A stretch of DNA of 64,000 nucleotides, taken from positions 15,743,029 through 15,807,028 of the forward strand of contig OX467083.1 of NCBI GenBank assembly GCA_950106755.1, read 5' to 3'. The translations under genes and the position numbers were made by a program. This document shows, piece by piece, positions 36,867 to 48,893 of this stretch. Position 1 is the first letter of the stretch. The number at the start of each line of letters is the position of its first letter. The notes below the pieces were generated by a model. The model had not been told where the DNA came from, ran no database searches, and saw only the letters and a list, made by a program, of their open reading frames with translations. This stretch comes from Climacium dendroides (taxonomy: Eukaryota > Streptophyta > Bryopsida > Hypnales > Climaciaceae).

Positions 36867-37260
36867 GGCGTTAAAGTACGGCATGTTCAATTCTGCTATA
36901 TGGTTGAAGCTGTTTATATATGCAAACTGTATATCTCCTCCAAACTCATCTATGTCACTGTGAAGCAGTTTTACTTTCATTTCAATCTGTTTCTTTGAGG
37001 GGGCCAATTGATAGTAATGATGTCAATTGATTGTATTCCATTGAAGGATTTGTCTAGTTCCTTGGCGATTATGCGTATGATTTCAATGTGTGTCAACTTC
37101 AGAAAAAGTAAACTTTGGTTGTGGGTTGTTGGTTATAAGAAATATGGGATATGGGATATGGTCACTGAAGTAGCAAGCCTGTGCAATTATGGCTGACAAA
37201 ATCAGCAGTCTACTTCAACAATCAATTTTGTCCCAAAAGATCAAGCATTTAGTACTTTAA
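36867..37260. other. Intergenic, nothing identified
   Basis: AT-rich sequence after the hairpin with only short frames, ending at the TTAA (37257-37260) of the next element. Confidence 0.5.
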
Positions 37261-37575
37261 CCCCTATGGTGCCTAAGTGCCCACGAAATGGCTCAAAATG
37301 AGTAAAATTAAACAGACATTACTTTAACCTGTAATTGCCTGAGTGACCACATATGGTAGCTCCCAAATTTCAGCTTGTTTGTGTGTGGGGTAGTTAAATT
37401 CCTTTGATCATTCTAAAATTTTTAGGGGTAGTATTATAGGTTAGTTATTGGAAATTTGAATTCATACAATTACAATTTAAATATAAATTGATCAAGCTTA
37501 TCAAAACTTGGACTTTTTGTTTAGTTTGAGTAAACAGCAAGAAGTTCAAAAAAGGCCTCAGTGGACATTTAGGGA
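37261..37575. mobile_element. TTAA-flanked short element
   Basis: A 315-bp segment between TTAA at 37257-37260 and 37576-37579. The left end is CCCCTATGGTGCCTAAGTGC; the right end inward is TCCCTAAATGTCCACTGAGG. The left terminal sequence is echoed internally near 37324 ('ttaacctgtaattgcctgag'). Non-coding. Confidence 0.45.
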
Positions 37576-37784
37576 TTAATATAACAAGCTCCACAGGTGG
37601 AATAAACAAATCACCTACCCTCTAACAAAAAAAATGTGGCGTGGTGAAATTTTCACCATTGGTAGCAGCACTTTAAGATAAATGTAGAAACTCAATCTTG
37701 TGACTCTAATAATTTTTATTATAGTATTAACCTTGAAATGACGTTGAGGATACAAGCTATCTGATGGATGACTTTCTTTGTTAA

Positions 37785-38017
37785 CCCATAAGCGACACTA
37801 AGGACATTTTCTAGCCAAAGAATCTCTCCATGTATGACAAAGAATCTCTTCATGTATGACAGAAGTGTAACTATTCATCCTCCAAATTTTGTGAAAAAAG
37901 GAAATGTCTTTTACAGTAGCTTATCTTCCAATGAATGCTTTTGCATCTTTTTAAGCCAACAATTCGTACAGTACTCAAATAGATGATTTTCACAATGATC
38001 AGCTTGTCATTTAAGGG
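37785..38017. mobile_element. TTAA-type short element, class C, decayed right end
   Basis: Starts after TTAA 37781-37784 with CCCATAAGCGACAC and ends '..gtcatttaaggg' followed by TTGT, a mutated TTAA. The interior matches 10985-11205 ('aagtgtaactattcatcctc'). Non-coding. Confidence 0.4.
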
Positions 38018-40471
38018 TTGTACAAACAAAGAATACACCTATTGGTTCAAAAAGAGAATCATATTTGAGTGAGTACCTATTACCAAGGCTGCATCCTTCC
38101 TAGGTGGGTTAAAATCCAGACAATTTTTCTTGCACACTTGCGTAGCCAATTTCAGGAAAGACCTTCCTACAAGTGCAGTACAGGCTCTAAAAACAAAGGG
38201 AGATGTAGTCAATTCAACAATGACTACTACTGTACAACCTTGACAAATTGTAAAAAAATGATCCATAGCTGGTACAAGCAGGCCAGGCTGAACCGATCCC
38301 CTCACTTGTCCGTGAGGGAAAACACTGAAATGTTTTGTTTGCAATGCATGATAAAATTTGCAAATTTTGAATTTATATTTGCAATCAGAGGCCCCGAATT
38401 AGCTGGGAGGGGTGTAGAAGATAAATTAGTGAAGCACAAAATAGGGGTCTTTTTATTTACATGCACTCCTAAAAAGACTTCGGGGGGACAAGCAATGGGG
38501 GTTCATCATGGCCTACAAGCATAGGAAAGAGGAAAATGGTAGCATTTCTTGAAAGACTCGACTATGGAAGTGCATTCTCCAATTGAAGAAGAGGAATGAA
38601 TTTTTTCACCCAATGCTTTAGGAGAACTACCCATTAGTTCATTTGTTAGCTAGTAGAATTGGGGAAAAAAAACTATTGCAATTTAAAAACATTAAGAAAA
38701 AAATAGTGAAAAAAAACTATAAATTTTCTATTCAAAATTTAAAAAATAGAGAAATAACTAGACTCAGTATTTGAAAAATTGATTCAATATGGGAAACAAA
38801 GAAAAATAGCTAGTAAAACTCAAAATATATTTCAAATGTTGTTTTCCCCTACTTGAATAAAGAGACTCTTAGGGTAGCTTTACAGCTTAACTTAATAAGT
38901 AAATAATTCAAAAATAATAAAGTCAAATTTATTGAGAAATTGATGAATAAATAGCCAATCAAGTGAAAAACCTAATATATCCAATGTAAATATCAATCTT
39001 AACTATGTAGGAACTTATGTTGTAAGGTGTGTACACCCATAATTGCAACTTGCCTAAAACCAACATCATCACTCTCTGTACATCCCTAAAATCAATATGT
39101 ATGCATGTCAAAGAAACAATTTTAGAACATCTACTAAAAAAAACTTTGACCCTTCTTAACTTTAGTATAGAGTATCCAAATGTCGCATTTTTTGGTGCAT
39201 TGAAACCTCCTTTCATTTGCCAACAAGAAAATGTAGAAATTTGATTAGTTTAAAAATAATAATAACTAGACATAGTAGCAAAAAGTGGTAGTTTGGGAGG
39301 TACCCACCTTTAAAGCATCCGGTAAACTTCTCATATTCTTGAAGAAGAAACAAAGACAAGATAAAAATCCCTTCCATTGCACATTGACCAAATATTGCTC
39401 AATACACGGTACTCAAATCAAATACGCTCAATCAATAACATATTGCAGTGAAAGGATGATAAAATTAGTGGATTTGCCCCAAAGCCATGACCTTGGTCAC
39501 ATAATCCAAAAGTGATGACACTTCTTGTTGGAAAATGTTATATAATTCAAAAAATTCCTAGGCTTGCCACTCATGAGAAGTGATGCATTGGCCTCTAATG
39601 TATATTCAATGTGTGGTATTGAAATGAAACATGTTCCACAAACTACTCACAGAGAATCCCAATGGGAGAAATATACTTAATGGCTACATGTGATGGCTAC
39701 ATGAGTGATGCATTGGCCTCTAATGTATGCTCAATGTGTGGTATTGAAATGAAACATGTTACACAATTGAATTATATCCCTTCATTCTTCATGTTTCAAG
39801 AGCCATCTCTTTCAAGGAAAAAGAAAACATTGATCCGTTACTAAAGTATTTAATCCTCAAGTGCTTGAATCCTTTCTTGAATTTTTGCATATTTCTGCTT
39901 ATATCTTTATAAACAGCTATTATTTTACTCAATTTCATCAAATTTTTCATCCATAATCATGTGTGGTTTTTAAAAAGTCAAATATTGGTTGGGATGAATG
40001 AGAAGTTCTCTGGTATTAAAAACAAAACAAAAACTGAAACCTCTCTATTCACCGTCCAGAATTGGACCAAAGAGCTTCAGTGTATCACAATCAACGCCAA
40101 CCAGTTGATTCACCAATTTGGGATGCAATTCCAAACAAACCACATGTGGATTTCACTAGGGGCCATGTGCTGCCGACCACCAAAGCCAGAATCATTCCAG
40201 TGCCACGAAGCTAGTCAGATTGGAAAGCAAGCCAGGCTTGCAAGTACCAGAGCTAGATCCATACAATAAACCACTACCAGGAAACTCCCCATTCATTTCC
40301 CAAGGCAAATCACACAACCAGACATTAGAGCACTGCGCCAGTTCAGCCTCCACAACGTCACTTTTGGCTTGCTGCGCTAAGTTTGAGAAAACCAGCTCTG
40401 CACCAACACCACATCACATTAAAAGTTGTGCCGTCCAGTAACCAAGGGTCTTTGTAGTAGGCAATATTATA
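38018..40471. other. Intergenic repeats, no gene
   Basis: About 39029-39330 is a diverged direct copy of about 41850-42180 ('cttgccaacaa', 'actagacatagtagcaaaaa'). A 65-bp segment starting 'agtgatgcattggcctctaa' is present at 39579 and again at 39704. The remaining sequence is AT-rich; several frames of 70-150 codons occur but none has a recognised domain. Confidence 0.4.
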
Positions 40472-41620
40472 CTCACGCCAACTTAGTCAACTTTGACTAT
40501 AGTTTTTATGGAAGATGTGGAGGCTAATGAGAGGTGTAAGAAGAAAGGAGAGAGAGAGAGAGAGAGAGTTTAGTGAGGACTCTAAAGGGTTGTTGGTGCG
40601 AAGCACTAGATCTTGAACGCACCGCCACATCTCACGAGGTAGCAAGTACCTCGACACTTCTTGTCGTGATTCAGTTTTCAATTTTGCGGAATCGGTGGCA
40701 GTGCTCTTATAGTTAATCGTAAAATGACCCCCAGTTTGTAGAAGGGGGGTATCTGAAGAAGGCTTAACTAAGAATAGTACCAAAGAAACACATCATGCAC
40801 CAAACTCCACCAGTCCCAAATTTGGGTGCTTCAAGGAGTTTCAACTTGTGATTTTCTCAAATGCCTGCTCCGTGTCCTTCATTCCACACACTTTACAATG
40901 AACTCTACTTATCTGTTACCATGACTTTTTCATCCACGATCTTGGAGCTCATCCATTTCCTGGCGGTTGGTTCACGTCGAGCAATGCCCTTTCCGACAAT
41001 TAGTGTGTCCTCAGAAAGAGCAGCAGTTCGTTCCCACGGCGAACTGGATTCCCAACGAATCCATGTGATGATTACATTGGAGCTCCTTTCGGCATCTTCA
41101 ATTCAACTCACCGAGTGAGTGCCGACATACTCACGCCGGAGTATTCTATTATTATTAGATTGCCCAAGTTGCAGCAGTTGACTGCAAGTGGGAGTTTGGA
41201 AATGTGCCCTCCTCTTTGTTCCAAAAAAGGGTAAAAAGAAAAAGAAAAAAGAAAAAAGAAAAAAAGAAAAAAAGAAAAAAGATGTCCATTCAATGGGCCA
41301 TGGGCCATGGGCCATGGAGGAAATGAAAATTATTTTTTGAGAGAAGTTCAACGAAGGAAGGACTGGGAAGATGCCAGAATCTTTGGAGGTAGATAGATTG
41401 GTATAAGATCATCGTCACCAGTTCTTCAAAATTGGCCCCATCACATGAAGAAGTGGCAAGGCACTTACTACCTCATGGTGCACTCAAGACTCGATGCTCC
41501 GCACCAACAAACCCTTAAAATCCTCGCTAAAGTTCCTCCCCTTCATCTTACACCTCTCATTAGCCTCTACGTCTTCCATAAAAGCCATAGTCAAAGTTGA
41601 CCAAGTTGGCGTGAAAGTGA
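40472..41620. mobile_element. Element with long terminal inverted repeats, Mutator-like in layout
   Basis: Left arm about 40472-40615 and right arm about 41480-41620 are inverted copies of roughly 130-140 bp. Outer ends read 'ctcacgccaacttagtcaac' and, inward from the right, 'tcacgccaacttggtcaac'. Inner ends both carry 'ggttgttggtgcg' or 'gggtttgttggtgcggag'. A GA microsatellite sits in the left arm (40549-40567). The interior has no transposase. Long inverted repeats suggest a non-autonomous Mutator-like or foldback element; no clear target duplication was found. Confidence 0.45.
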
Positions 41621-44600
41621 AAATTGCCTCTTTTAAAGGCCCTCCATTGCGTAGAAGTGATGAGAAGAATGGCACATCTTTTAATGTGACGGGGTGTTGG
41701 TGCGGAGCCGTTTTCTTCAAATTGTGAGTGGCAAGCAAAAAATGGTGTTGTTGAGGTTGACTAGCACGGCTAGTGGCGATGCTCTAGTAACTCATTTTTT
41801 TTCCAATTGGGTATCGGTATAATAAGGTGGGTTGCCCCCAACCAAATGCACCAATCATCTAAAACCACCAATCATCATCACTTTGTGTACATCTCCAAAA
41901 TTGATATGTACCGATGTGGAAGAAATAAACAATTACAAAGCCTCTACAAAAAAAAACTTTGACCAACTTCAAATCTTTTGTATATTGACGGTGTATCCAA
42001 ATTGGTCACATTCTTTCTTATGTATTGGAACATTGACTTTTTGACTTGCCAACAAAAAAAGGATGAAAATTTGACCAGTTTAATAACAGTAACTAATAAT
42101 AGTAACTAGATAAGGTATTCTAATAATAGTAACTAGGCGTGGTAGCAAAAAGTGATGGCTTTATGGGGTTGGCCCACCTTAATAAATTTTGGACGGTGTA
42201 GAACCAAGGGGGGGACAATGCTCTTTACATCCATGGATGGGGAGGATGATACACTCACAAGCGATGGAAATTGATGGATGAAGAAAAGGTCAGGTGGATA
42301 TTCATCTGAAAAGGTCAGGTGGATATTCACTCATCCAAAGTGTGTCAGATAGTCAGATTCCATCCAAGAATTTTGAAAGGGGATTCCATAGGATTTCATT
42401 GGACGAGATCTGATCAGGATTCGGAAGTAACTAGTAAGTTAGCCTTTTACTTCCACGAAGGGCAGTCATTCAGTGGCTGCCTCGCTGGACGGAGATTAGT
42501 ATAAAGGGTCATTTTAGAATATCCGAATATCCATTGGGGATTGACCTGGGGCACCTGAGGCTCAACTGAAATATAGTACGGTTGTAGGTAGAAGTACTCA
42601 TTCCCTTGATTCACTCCTCATGTACTGATGTACCGGTGGTGCACATTTTCTTTTTAAAACGTATTCAACCGGTAGTCCGGTACATGAGGAGGGCGGAATT
42701 GGGTACATGTGCAACGGTGGAAATGGATATGTTTATCTTACCTTTGATTGTGATGTTAAAGTGGTCATTCAAAGTCTATGGTTTTATTTCTTTGAGAAAA
42801 CAATGAAATTTTTTATTTGACACCTACCATAAATTTTGGAAATTTCGAATTTGAATTTGAAATCAAAAGGGCCCAAATTAGCTACATTGAATAGGGATTT
42901 TAAGGGGACCCATACTATTTAATCAACATTACATACTATATAAATATCTACCTTTATTGTACATCAATAGTTACTGAAGTGTCAAGGGATTGTACATAAT
43001 GTTTCAAATATCTATAGTTTTCTACAATAAATCTTTTTAAATTTTTGGTCCCCTTAATACCTCTAATCAATGTAGATATTGCAAAGAACACAATAGGAGA
43101 GGTGAAGAATGCAGGACACTAAGTAACTACAGGATGGAGGTAAATTTTTTACATTTATCCTTGTCTGGGAGAAGACATAAGCAAGACATAGACTTTGAAT
43201 GACTTCTTTAATGTCATGCTTCACAAGCTTGTTCATTTTTGTATAATGCGGATAAGTGGTTTTCTAAACCCCTTTGTTGTGCAAAGATAAATAGAAAGAC
43301 AAGTTCTATAAAATAAAAATAACTGAAATTCCTACTAGAATATTGATGGTATCATTGATTCATGTAGAGCATTCTTTCTTTCTTTCTTTCTTTCTTTGTA
43401 TTGATATATTACCTTCCTAGAATTATTTGTCATAGAATCTATCTCTAAAAAGGAGGAGGAAATAAGGGTAGCCTTTTCTACTAATGTCTACAAAGTATGG
43501 TTATAGTTGAACTATCGACAATGGACCACATGCATTCACAATGGTTTGTGGATTAGAGTTGTTATTTATTTATTATTTATTATTATTTAATTAATATATC
43601 TTCTAAGATAGTTGTTCAATGAATTGTAATTGGATGAATTGCATTTCTTTATGTTTGTTTTGGATGAATAATTGAGCATTGAGGCATCAAATTTTTTTAT
43701 TTTACACTACTAACTGTAATAAAGACAAGATTATAGCATTTTCATTTATTTTAGATCTTTAATTGAAAAGTTTGCGCATGTACAAGGCTAGTGTTATTTA
43801 CCCTTTAAATCCCGCGTAGTTAAAAAAAAACTTGATTTCTAATACCCTCTTACAAACATTTTTTTATACAAAAATAATTTAAAAAAAAAGTGTATATATA
43901 GTTTTCAACCATAGAAAGTGGAAGTTAGAACTTGTTGGTGTTGTAGTTTATCAAATATAGTACACGTCCAACAATGTATCTTATAAAAAAATATTTGAAT
44001 TTCAAGACATAAAATTGAATCATATGTAAATTATTCAATCATTTTAGGACAAATAAATTGAAAATCCCATCCTTTATTTTGTCGTTCGTTATTTTTATAA
44101 GTCTCAACCTCTTATTCCCAACATGAATTCAAATCGCATCATCAATAGTTAGTATTAATAAGTTTATGATTTTTTCTATGGGAAATAGATTGGAATTGGG
44201 TTTTACATACAAAAATTTAAAAAAATTTAATGTCAAATAAAGATTATTTCTCTGGGAATTTTCTTGATTTGAGCATCATTGAGATGATTTCTTCAAAAAT
44301 AGTCATTATCCTATCAAATATACCTAAAGACCACATGAGATTAAATCTAACCTTGTCCCAAAGTACCTTGAACACTTGGAGACAATGTATTTTTTATGCA
44401 CTATTTTTCACCAATTGGCTACAACCAAAAGACATTGGCTACTTTTTATGAAGGAAATTTTCATTTTGGAGAGGTCAAAATAGCCACATTATTGTTTTTT
44501 TTTTAGACCAATAGCCAAATTTTACTTACATAATTATCTACACTAAATAGTGAAATTAGGTTATCCCTCACTATTTCTTGCCATTTGACAATGTATTTAT

Positions 44601-44830
44601 TGTCACTATACAAAAATGCACTATTTTTGAATTAGGTATTGTTGAAATTGAGACTCATGAACCTTATGCATACAAATGGAAGTATCTATAAAAATATTTG
44701 TTGATTTTGGTAGCTTATAAAGTAATTGTCTTGAAATTAGGCAACCTAATTACACTTTGTAGTAGTGTTTTGATATAGACATCACCAACTAGCACCCAAT
44801 ATCATATAAGTATTGAAGAAATAGCTTGCT
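41621..44830. other. Intergenic AT-rich sequence with small repeats
   Basis: About 41850-42180 is the second copy of the 39.0-39.3 kb repeat. A 24-bp tandem duplication ('aaaggtcaggtggatattca') lies at about 42284-42331. An imperfect inverted repeat on 'ctcctcatgta..ccggt' joins 42606-42629 and 42670-42693; related sequence recurs near 52810. A TTTC microsatellite lies at about 43373-43397. No gene is recognised. Confidence 0.4.
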
Positions 44831-44831
44831 A

Positions 44832-44957
44832 CAGGTATGTTTGCACTTGGTGTTATAGAGTGCTGTTACTAAGAATCTTAGAATTGAATTTAGACCTACT
44901 TCTGCAACAGATTCACATCGCAAACATCATCCCTGACACCAAGTGTGAACATACCAT
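44832..44957. repeat. Inverted repeat (20-bp arms)
   Basis: GGTATGTTTGCACTTGGTGT at about 44836-44855 faces ACACCAAGTGTGAACATACC at about 44937-44956; 18 of 20 positions pair. It could be a small MITE or structured RNA. No further support. Confidence 0.45.
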
Positions 44958-45345
44958 ACTTCTCCAAAATAGTAAAAAAAACACGAAAGTCGGTAAGAAA
45001 CTACGTTCACGGCAGGTTTGGGACCTCCGCCGACGAAACAACGCAGACACCAGTCGGCACTCCTACCCCAAAGACCGAACCTTACCCGTAAGAACGTGCA
45101 CAATACGGTGCGTTCTCCGTCTCCTTCTCGAGATACGGCTCCCCGTGTCCTCGTGTCCTCGTTGGAGGAGTGGGGTCTCAATTTGCGTTGAACGGAAGCC
45201 AGCATATTCGACCGCCCAGGGCGGCCCCGTACTTGGACTTGGCAACGCCGGCTCACCAACTCCCTCGCAACTTCCTCAAAATGTCTGCAGCGTCAAGGCT
45301 ATCAGCAATCCGAAATTCAAGGTTTCAACTTCCTGTAGATCACCG
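44958..45345. other. GC-rich island upstream of the first CML gene
   Basis: Markedly GC-rich compared with flanks, with overlapping frames on both strands, none with a recognised domain. It lies directly upstream of the putative TATA box of the CML gene, so it is most simply a promoter island. A comparable island (50440-51100) lies upstream of the second CML gene. Confidence 0.35.
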
Positions 45346-45347
45346 AT

Positions 45348-45354
45348 TATATAA
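45348..45354 (+). promoter_or_regulatory. Putative TATA box of the first CML gene
   Basis: TATATAA in the context 'ccgattatataagagtat', 231 bp upstream of the chosen ATG, with a GC-richer flank. It would give a 5' UTR of about 200 nt. Position and motif only. Confidence 0.45.
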
Positions 45355-45584
45355 GAGTATGGGTTCCCTCTATTACCCACCTCACAGTTCTCAAATCCAA
45401 TCTCGATGCAACTGTCAAAATCACTTCAATTCCGTCCTTATACAAACTCGATCTCTGAGTGAACGTCGACTCAATCTCATGCGAAATTGCGTCAACCCAT
45501 CTTCCCACAATTGAATTCAACTCTTCGTGAGCTTGAAGCTTTCCTCTAGCTGTGAGATTTCAAGGGTTTGCATTCCCTTGTGCA

Positions 45585-46154
45585 ATGAAGCTCAAGTTGA
45601 GAAGCCGCAATCCTCGAACTTCTTTACCTCGTGGTTCAGGGCGCATGGAAGAATCGCCCCACGTGACAGATCCTGTGCTTGTGAAAGAACTCAGAGCCAC
45701 TTTTAGGGTTTTTGATAAAGACGGGAACGGGAAGATTTCCAAGGAGGAGCTTGGGGAGGTTCTTCGTTCACTAGGCGACAGCCTGACTGACTGCGAGCTC
45801 GACGAAGTGATGGCGAATCTGGGTGGTGACGATGGGTGTATCGATCTTCCACAATTTATCACCTTCCACACAAACAAGACGCCAGTCTCGGGATCGTCAG
45901 AAACAAGTGGTGCGGAGGGCGAGGACCCTGAAGTGGCGGCTTTGAGGTCGGCGTTTGCTGTGTTTGATATCGATAAGAACGGTTTCATTTCAGCGGAGGA
46001 GCTCCAAAGAGTGATGCACACTTTGGGAGATAAGCATACTTCGTTGGAGGAGTGTCGGCATATGATCCGTTGCGTGGATCGTGATGGTAACCAAATGGTG
46101 GATTTTAGCGAGTTTCGAAGCTTGATGTCTGGCTCTTCGGTGCTCTCCTGCTAA
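45585..46154 (+). CDS. Calmodulin-like protein (CML), four EF-hands, second one degenerate
   Basis: Calcium sensor, 189 residues, no intron. The start MKLKLRSR was preferred over the in-frame ATG 33 bp upstream because the neighbouring paralogue begins MKLKLKSR and then has exactly the same length. EF1 loop D44-E55 ([12 protein letters not shown]) is canonical. EF2 loop (79-90) reads [12 protein letters not shown]: positions 1, 3 and 12 are Leu, Gly and Gln instead of Asp, Asp and Glu, so it probably does not bind calcium. EF3 D128-E139 ([12 protein letters not shown]) is canonical. EF4 D165-E176 ([12 protein letters not shown]) keeps ligands but has Gln at the usual glycine position 6. A Ser/Glu-rich linker (about 100-116) joins the lobes. 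The N-terminus is basic, and the protein ends in Cys without a CaaX box. Confidence 0.9.
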   Translation: MKLKLRSRNPRTSLPRGSGRMEESPHVTDPVLVKELRATFRVFDKDGNGKISKEELGEVLRSLGDSLTDCELDEVMANLGGDDGCIDLPQFITFHTNKTPVSGSSETSGAEGEDPEVAALRSAFAVFDIDKNGFISAEELQRVMHTLGDKHTSLEECRHMIRCVDRDGNQMVDFSEFRSLMSGSSVLSC

Positions 46155-46846
46155 TCGAAACTTAGCGTAGGTTTAGTTCAATTCAGTGAGATCCATTTCG
46201 TTACGTCGGCCGGCTCAATTCAAAGCGCCAAATTTGTCAACTCCCTATTCCACTGCAGAAAGCTCGAAACAAGGATCAGTAGAGATTTTCGTGCAATTCA
46301 GCGCGTCCATCTTGAAAAGTGACGATCGATGCCATTCATACGAAATTGACTTCAGTTTTATGAGTTGGCATCTGGAGATTCAGGATCACAGCGTTGAATG
46401 TTTGGCACATTGTGGAGCTCGAAGAAAACCGACAGAGCTCGCCGTGTCAGTGCCTGCAATGTCGACTTCGACGACAATTGATTCCACTACAGTGCGAAAT
46501 TTAGTCAAGATTATTTTCCTGCATAAATGTGCCTGTTGAGTCCTCGGATGACGACCGTGTGATTCTAGGGTTGATTATTGTGAGCAGACGAATTGGTAGT
46601 CTGGAAAAAAAAGGGATCATGAATAAAACATTGGCCGATGTGAGCCATTGAGCGAGCTGCTTCCTCTCACTGGAAGTATTTCTCGAGTTCTTTGCAAAGT
46701 TCAGTGTCTAATTTGTTGTCAATGTCTCAGAGCAATTTGTGGCATGATTGTCTTTTTTGTGAACTTCTTTGCTTGGCATTGATAGATAAATCATATTGAA
46801 GTTAAGTTGTTGATTTTAGGTGTTTGTTTGTTTATTTTGTTTTTAA
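46155..46846. other. 3' flank of the first CML gene
   Basis: The first few hundred bases are gene-like in composition and probably 3' UTR. A 354-bp open frame from 46186 shows no domain and is likely chance. No defined terminator is seen. Confidence 0.35.
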
Positions 46847-47412
46847 CCTCTGAAGGATGGGTGGGTGAATGTGGAAATCATTCCTTTTGACATTGTGAAT
46901 AGTTGGTTTAAAAAATATCCCAAAGCACTCATTGAAAGTCAAACTATTATATGGGTAGTTTTGTTAAAATGGCGCCATTATGCTACTTTGGTAGTTTCTA
47001 CAATTTAGATGGGGCAATTTGAATTGTACAAACATCCTAGATGTCTAAAATCTATACCATTCCTAAATGTATGAAATCTAAATTTGTACTAAATGTTACT
47101 TTTACAATTTAGATTATGTGGTTTGGCATCTACACCAATCCTAGATTTCTTAAATCTATATAAGTCCTAGATGGTACTTTTATGGTTAAAAACAAGCAGT
47201 CTGAAAATGGCACACAAAATACCATCATTTTAACAAAATTATCCATTTGTGCAAGACCTTGGAATCTTGTACAAATGGAGAATTTTGATCCTTTGGAATC
47301 TTGTCTCCTTTTCATGCAAAATTCCAAAGATGAATAGTTGTATTTTTGTCCTACACAGAAAGGATTCTCTATTATTCATCGACCCCAAAATGGCCGTAGC
47401 ATCATTTATAGA
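46847..47412. mobile_element. TTAA-flanked element, class C long copy, contains the empty site
   Basis: Lies between TTAA at 46843-46846 and 47413-47416. The left end is CCTCTGAAGGATGGG; the right end inward is TCTATAAATGATGC, similar to the left end of 10985-11205. The segment 46960-47220 is paralogous to 48650-48890 plus 49825-49880. Within it, TTAA at 47186-47189 marks the place where the paralogue carries the 927-bp insertion. Non-coding. Confidence 0.45.
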
Positions 47413-47416
47413 TTAA

Positions 47417-48889
47417 AAAAGAAACCATGTATTGGCTTAAGTGATTAGATCATTACAATTATACATTGGAGGTAGCAAGATCTCTAACTTAGCCTCCTAC
47501 AAATGCATGATGTTGCTATGTAAAAATAGCAAAGTTGTGCCTCTGGCAAACCTCTTTGGTCAACCCTTGGAATCCTAAGGCCTTTTTTCATCAAATACCA
47601 CTCAAAACTACAATTTCTATTGTAAGACAAGCGAAAAAAAATTTAATTGTTTATTTTCTACATCTAATCTTGCTCTAAACCAATAGAGGAATATGTAGAA
47701 AAAAATTCAAAAACTTTGACCTCATAGAATGCAAGATAATGGCGTTTAAATTGAAGAAAATATAAGATTTTGCACTTTCTAGGCTGCTATGTAGATTATA
47801 AGATTTTGAACCTAAAGTCTTAAAGGTCTTTCAAGGGATACATGGGATTTGGGGTCAGCTTGCGAGACCTCAAATTTTAACATGATTTTTTGAAACTTAT
47901 TTTGAAGATAGGAAAGCACAATAGCTTTATGGAAATAGCTCTATACCACACTAAAATCAAAAAGCAATTTAACTTCAACAAAAAAAATTTGCAAAATACT
48001 TGAAATAAAAAATTTAAATTTTTTATTTATTATAGATTGTTATTTGTATTATTCGCAGGCAGTTACTGCCTCTTTTTAGTGCATTGTGACAAACTGTGTC
48101 ACAATGCACTAAAACACATTGATTTTTTCATACACCCGCTCCCCCCTTTGTATTCAAATTAATAAATTTATTTTAAAATAAATTTAAATTAAATTTTTTC
48201 TCGACCCCCCTCCCTCCTTTGTAGTTTTCAAGTGGGGGTGGGGTGCCAATTGATATGAGATATATCGTTTGTATTTCGTATTTCATATTTTATATTTTTT
48301 CATCCATATCTTGTATCCCATACAATATACTGAAGTCGTATCTTGTATCTGCATTTGCTCCCATATTTATATCATATCCATATTCAGTATTGTATTTTAG
48401 ATTCATATTTGGACGGCTTGGATTGAATCTCACAAAGATCAACGGCTTGTCATTTTTTGAGAAATCAATGGCATCTTGGAGGTGAAACATTTTCTTTTAA
48501 TCAATGGTCTATGATTATTTTGAGAAAGGGAGGGGAACTAATGCACTAAAAAGAGGTGACAACCTCTTTTCAATGCATTGTGTATTTGTTTAGATGAATA
48601 GCTTTGATTCATTCCATTTGGATTAGTGATGTAAAAGTTATAGAGCTATGGGCAATTTTGCTAAAATGACCCCATTCCACTACTTTTTTTAGTTTTTATG
48701 ATTCAAACAAGGTGGTTTGAAATGTACAAAAATCCTAGATGTCTAAAATTTATATCATTATTAGATGTTCAAAATCTACATTTGTGCTAAATGTTATTTT
48801 TACAATTTAGACTATGCAATCTGAAACCTGTACCAATCCTAAATTTCTTAAATCTATAGTATACCTATCCTAGATGACACTTCTACAGT
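47417..48889. other. AT-rich stretch with partial TTAA-family copies
   Basis: About 47560-47900 matches class B termini and interior ('aaggccttttttcatcaa') but lacks clean ends. About 48060-48115 and 48540-48590 carry 'gcctctttttagtgcattgtg' type sequence and its inverse. About 48600-48889 is paralogous to the element interior at 46.9-47.2 kb and is the left flank of the 927-bp insertion. No gene. Confidence 0.4.
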
Positions 48890-48893
48890 TTAA

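Noticed and set aside
44860..45354. 164-codon open frame upstream of the first CML gene
   Set aside because: No domain. It overlaps frames on the opposite strand in a GC-rich island where stop codons are rare, and it reads through the putative TATA box. Treated as promoter sequence.
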